A stretch of 5,046 bases of DNA from UMGS1840 sp045661305 (GTDB taxonomy: Bacteria; Bacillota; Clostridia; UMGS1840), in assembly GCA_045661305.1 (NCBI GenBank), contig JAZRFJ010000014.1:1-5046 (forward strand). Reading direction: 5' to 3'. The position numbers and the translations under genes are program-made. This document shows, piece by piece, positions 4,949 through 5,046 of this stretch (positions are counted from its first letter, which is position 1; each line of letters starts with the position of its first letter). Below the pieces are notes generated by a model that worked only from the letters and a program-made list of their open reading frames with translations, did not search any database and was not told the origin of the DNA.

Positions 4949-5046
4949 ATGAGTGAGGTTATAAGTTTAATTAATCTAAAGGGCGGTGTTGGTAAAACCG
5001 TATCAAGCATTAACATAGCATATTCATTTGCAGAGTTTGATAAAAA
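4949..5046 (+). CDS. ParA-family ATPase, N-terminal part (cut by window end)
   Basis: The first 32 residues read MSEVISLINLKGGVGKTVSS and INIAYSFAEFDK. The deviant Walker A motif KGGVGKT (residues 11-17) follows a first beta strand, the hallmark of ParA/Soj/MinD-type ATPases, which bind ATP and move along the nucleoid to partition plasmids or chromosomes. AAGGAG (4934-4939) stands 9 bases before the ATG. The remainder lies beyond the window. ParA proteins that start within a few residues of the Walker motif, without an N-terminal DNA-binding domain, are usual for chromosomal Soj, small plasmids and integrative elements. A neighbouring broken regulator and hairpin array favour a mobile element, but that is inference. 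The 100-base stretch before the gene, after the terminator-like hairpin, shows no other clear feature. Confidence 0.88.
   Translation, partial: MSEVISLINLKGGVGKTVSSINIAYSFAEFDK

Overview
The window looks like chromosomal DNA of a low-GC, Gram-positive, spore-forming-type Firmicute, probably a member of the Clostridia. The grounds are strong AT richness, strong AGGAGG-type ribosome sites, TTG and GTG starts, a Firmicutes-type three-domain PTS sugar transporter, a YqzL-like mini-protein, a DUF1540 protein and a decayed AraC-type regulator tail. Genus cannot be fixed from the sequence.

Left part (1-2209): one long gene for a glucose-family PTS permease with fused EIIC, EIIB and EIIA domains. 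It converges with a 47-codon minus-strand gene (2337-2480, YqzL-like). The space between them holds two hairpin terminators.

Middle part (2608-4125): a run of small plus-strand genes. It starts with a 19-residue hydrophobic peptide, then a 55-bp perfect inverted repeat, then three closely spaced genes of unknown function (2783-3031, 3062-3388, 3397-3807). The last of these ends in two hydrophobic segments. A leader with a terminator and a competing pairing precedes a 54-residue, seven-cysteine DUF1540 protein, which ends at a strong terminator. The make-up resembles the small, poorly characterised, possibly sporulation-linked gene sets of Clostridia, but that is an inference.

Right part (4218-5046): mostly non-coding. 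It holds a minus-strand remnant of an AraC-type DNA-binding domain with a stop and a frameshift, then a consensus promoter at 4439-4467 with no gene behind it. Next comes a striking array of about nine mini-hairpins (4551-4731). These are separated by 7-base spacers that read ATGAATT in the left half and AATTCAT in the right half, so the whole array can fold into one branched tree. A -10-like element and terminator-like hairpin follow (4775-4845), and then the start of a ParA-type ATPase gene that runs off the window. The broken regulator next to a ParA gene and a structured array suggests the edge of a mobile or plasmid-like element. The array is the best candidate here for something undescribed.
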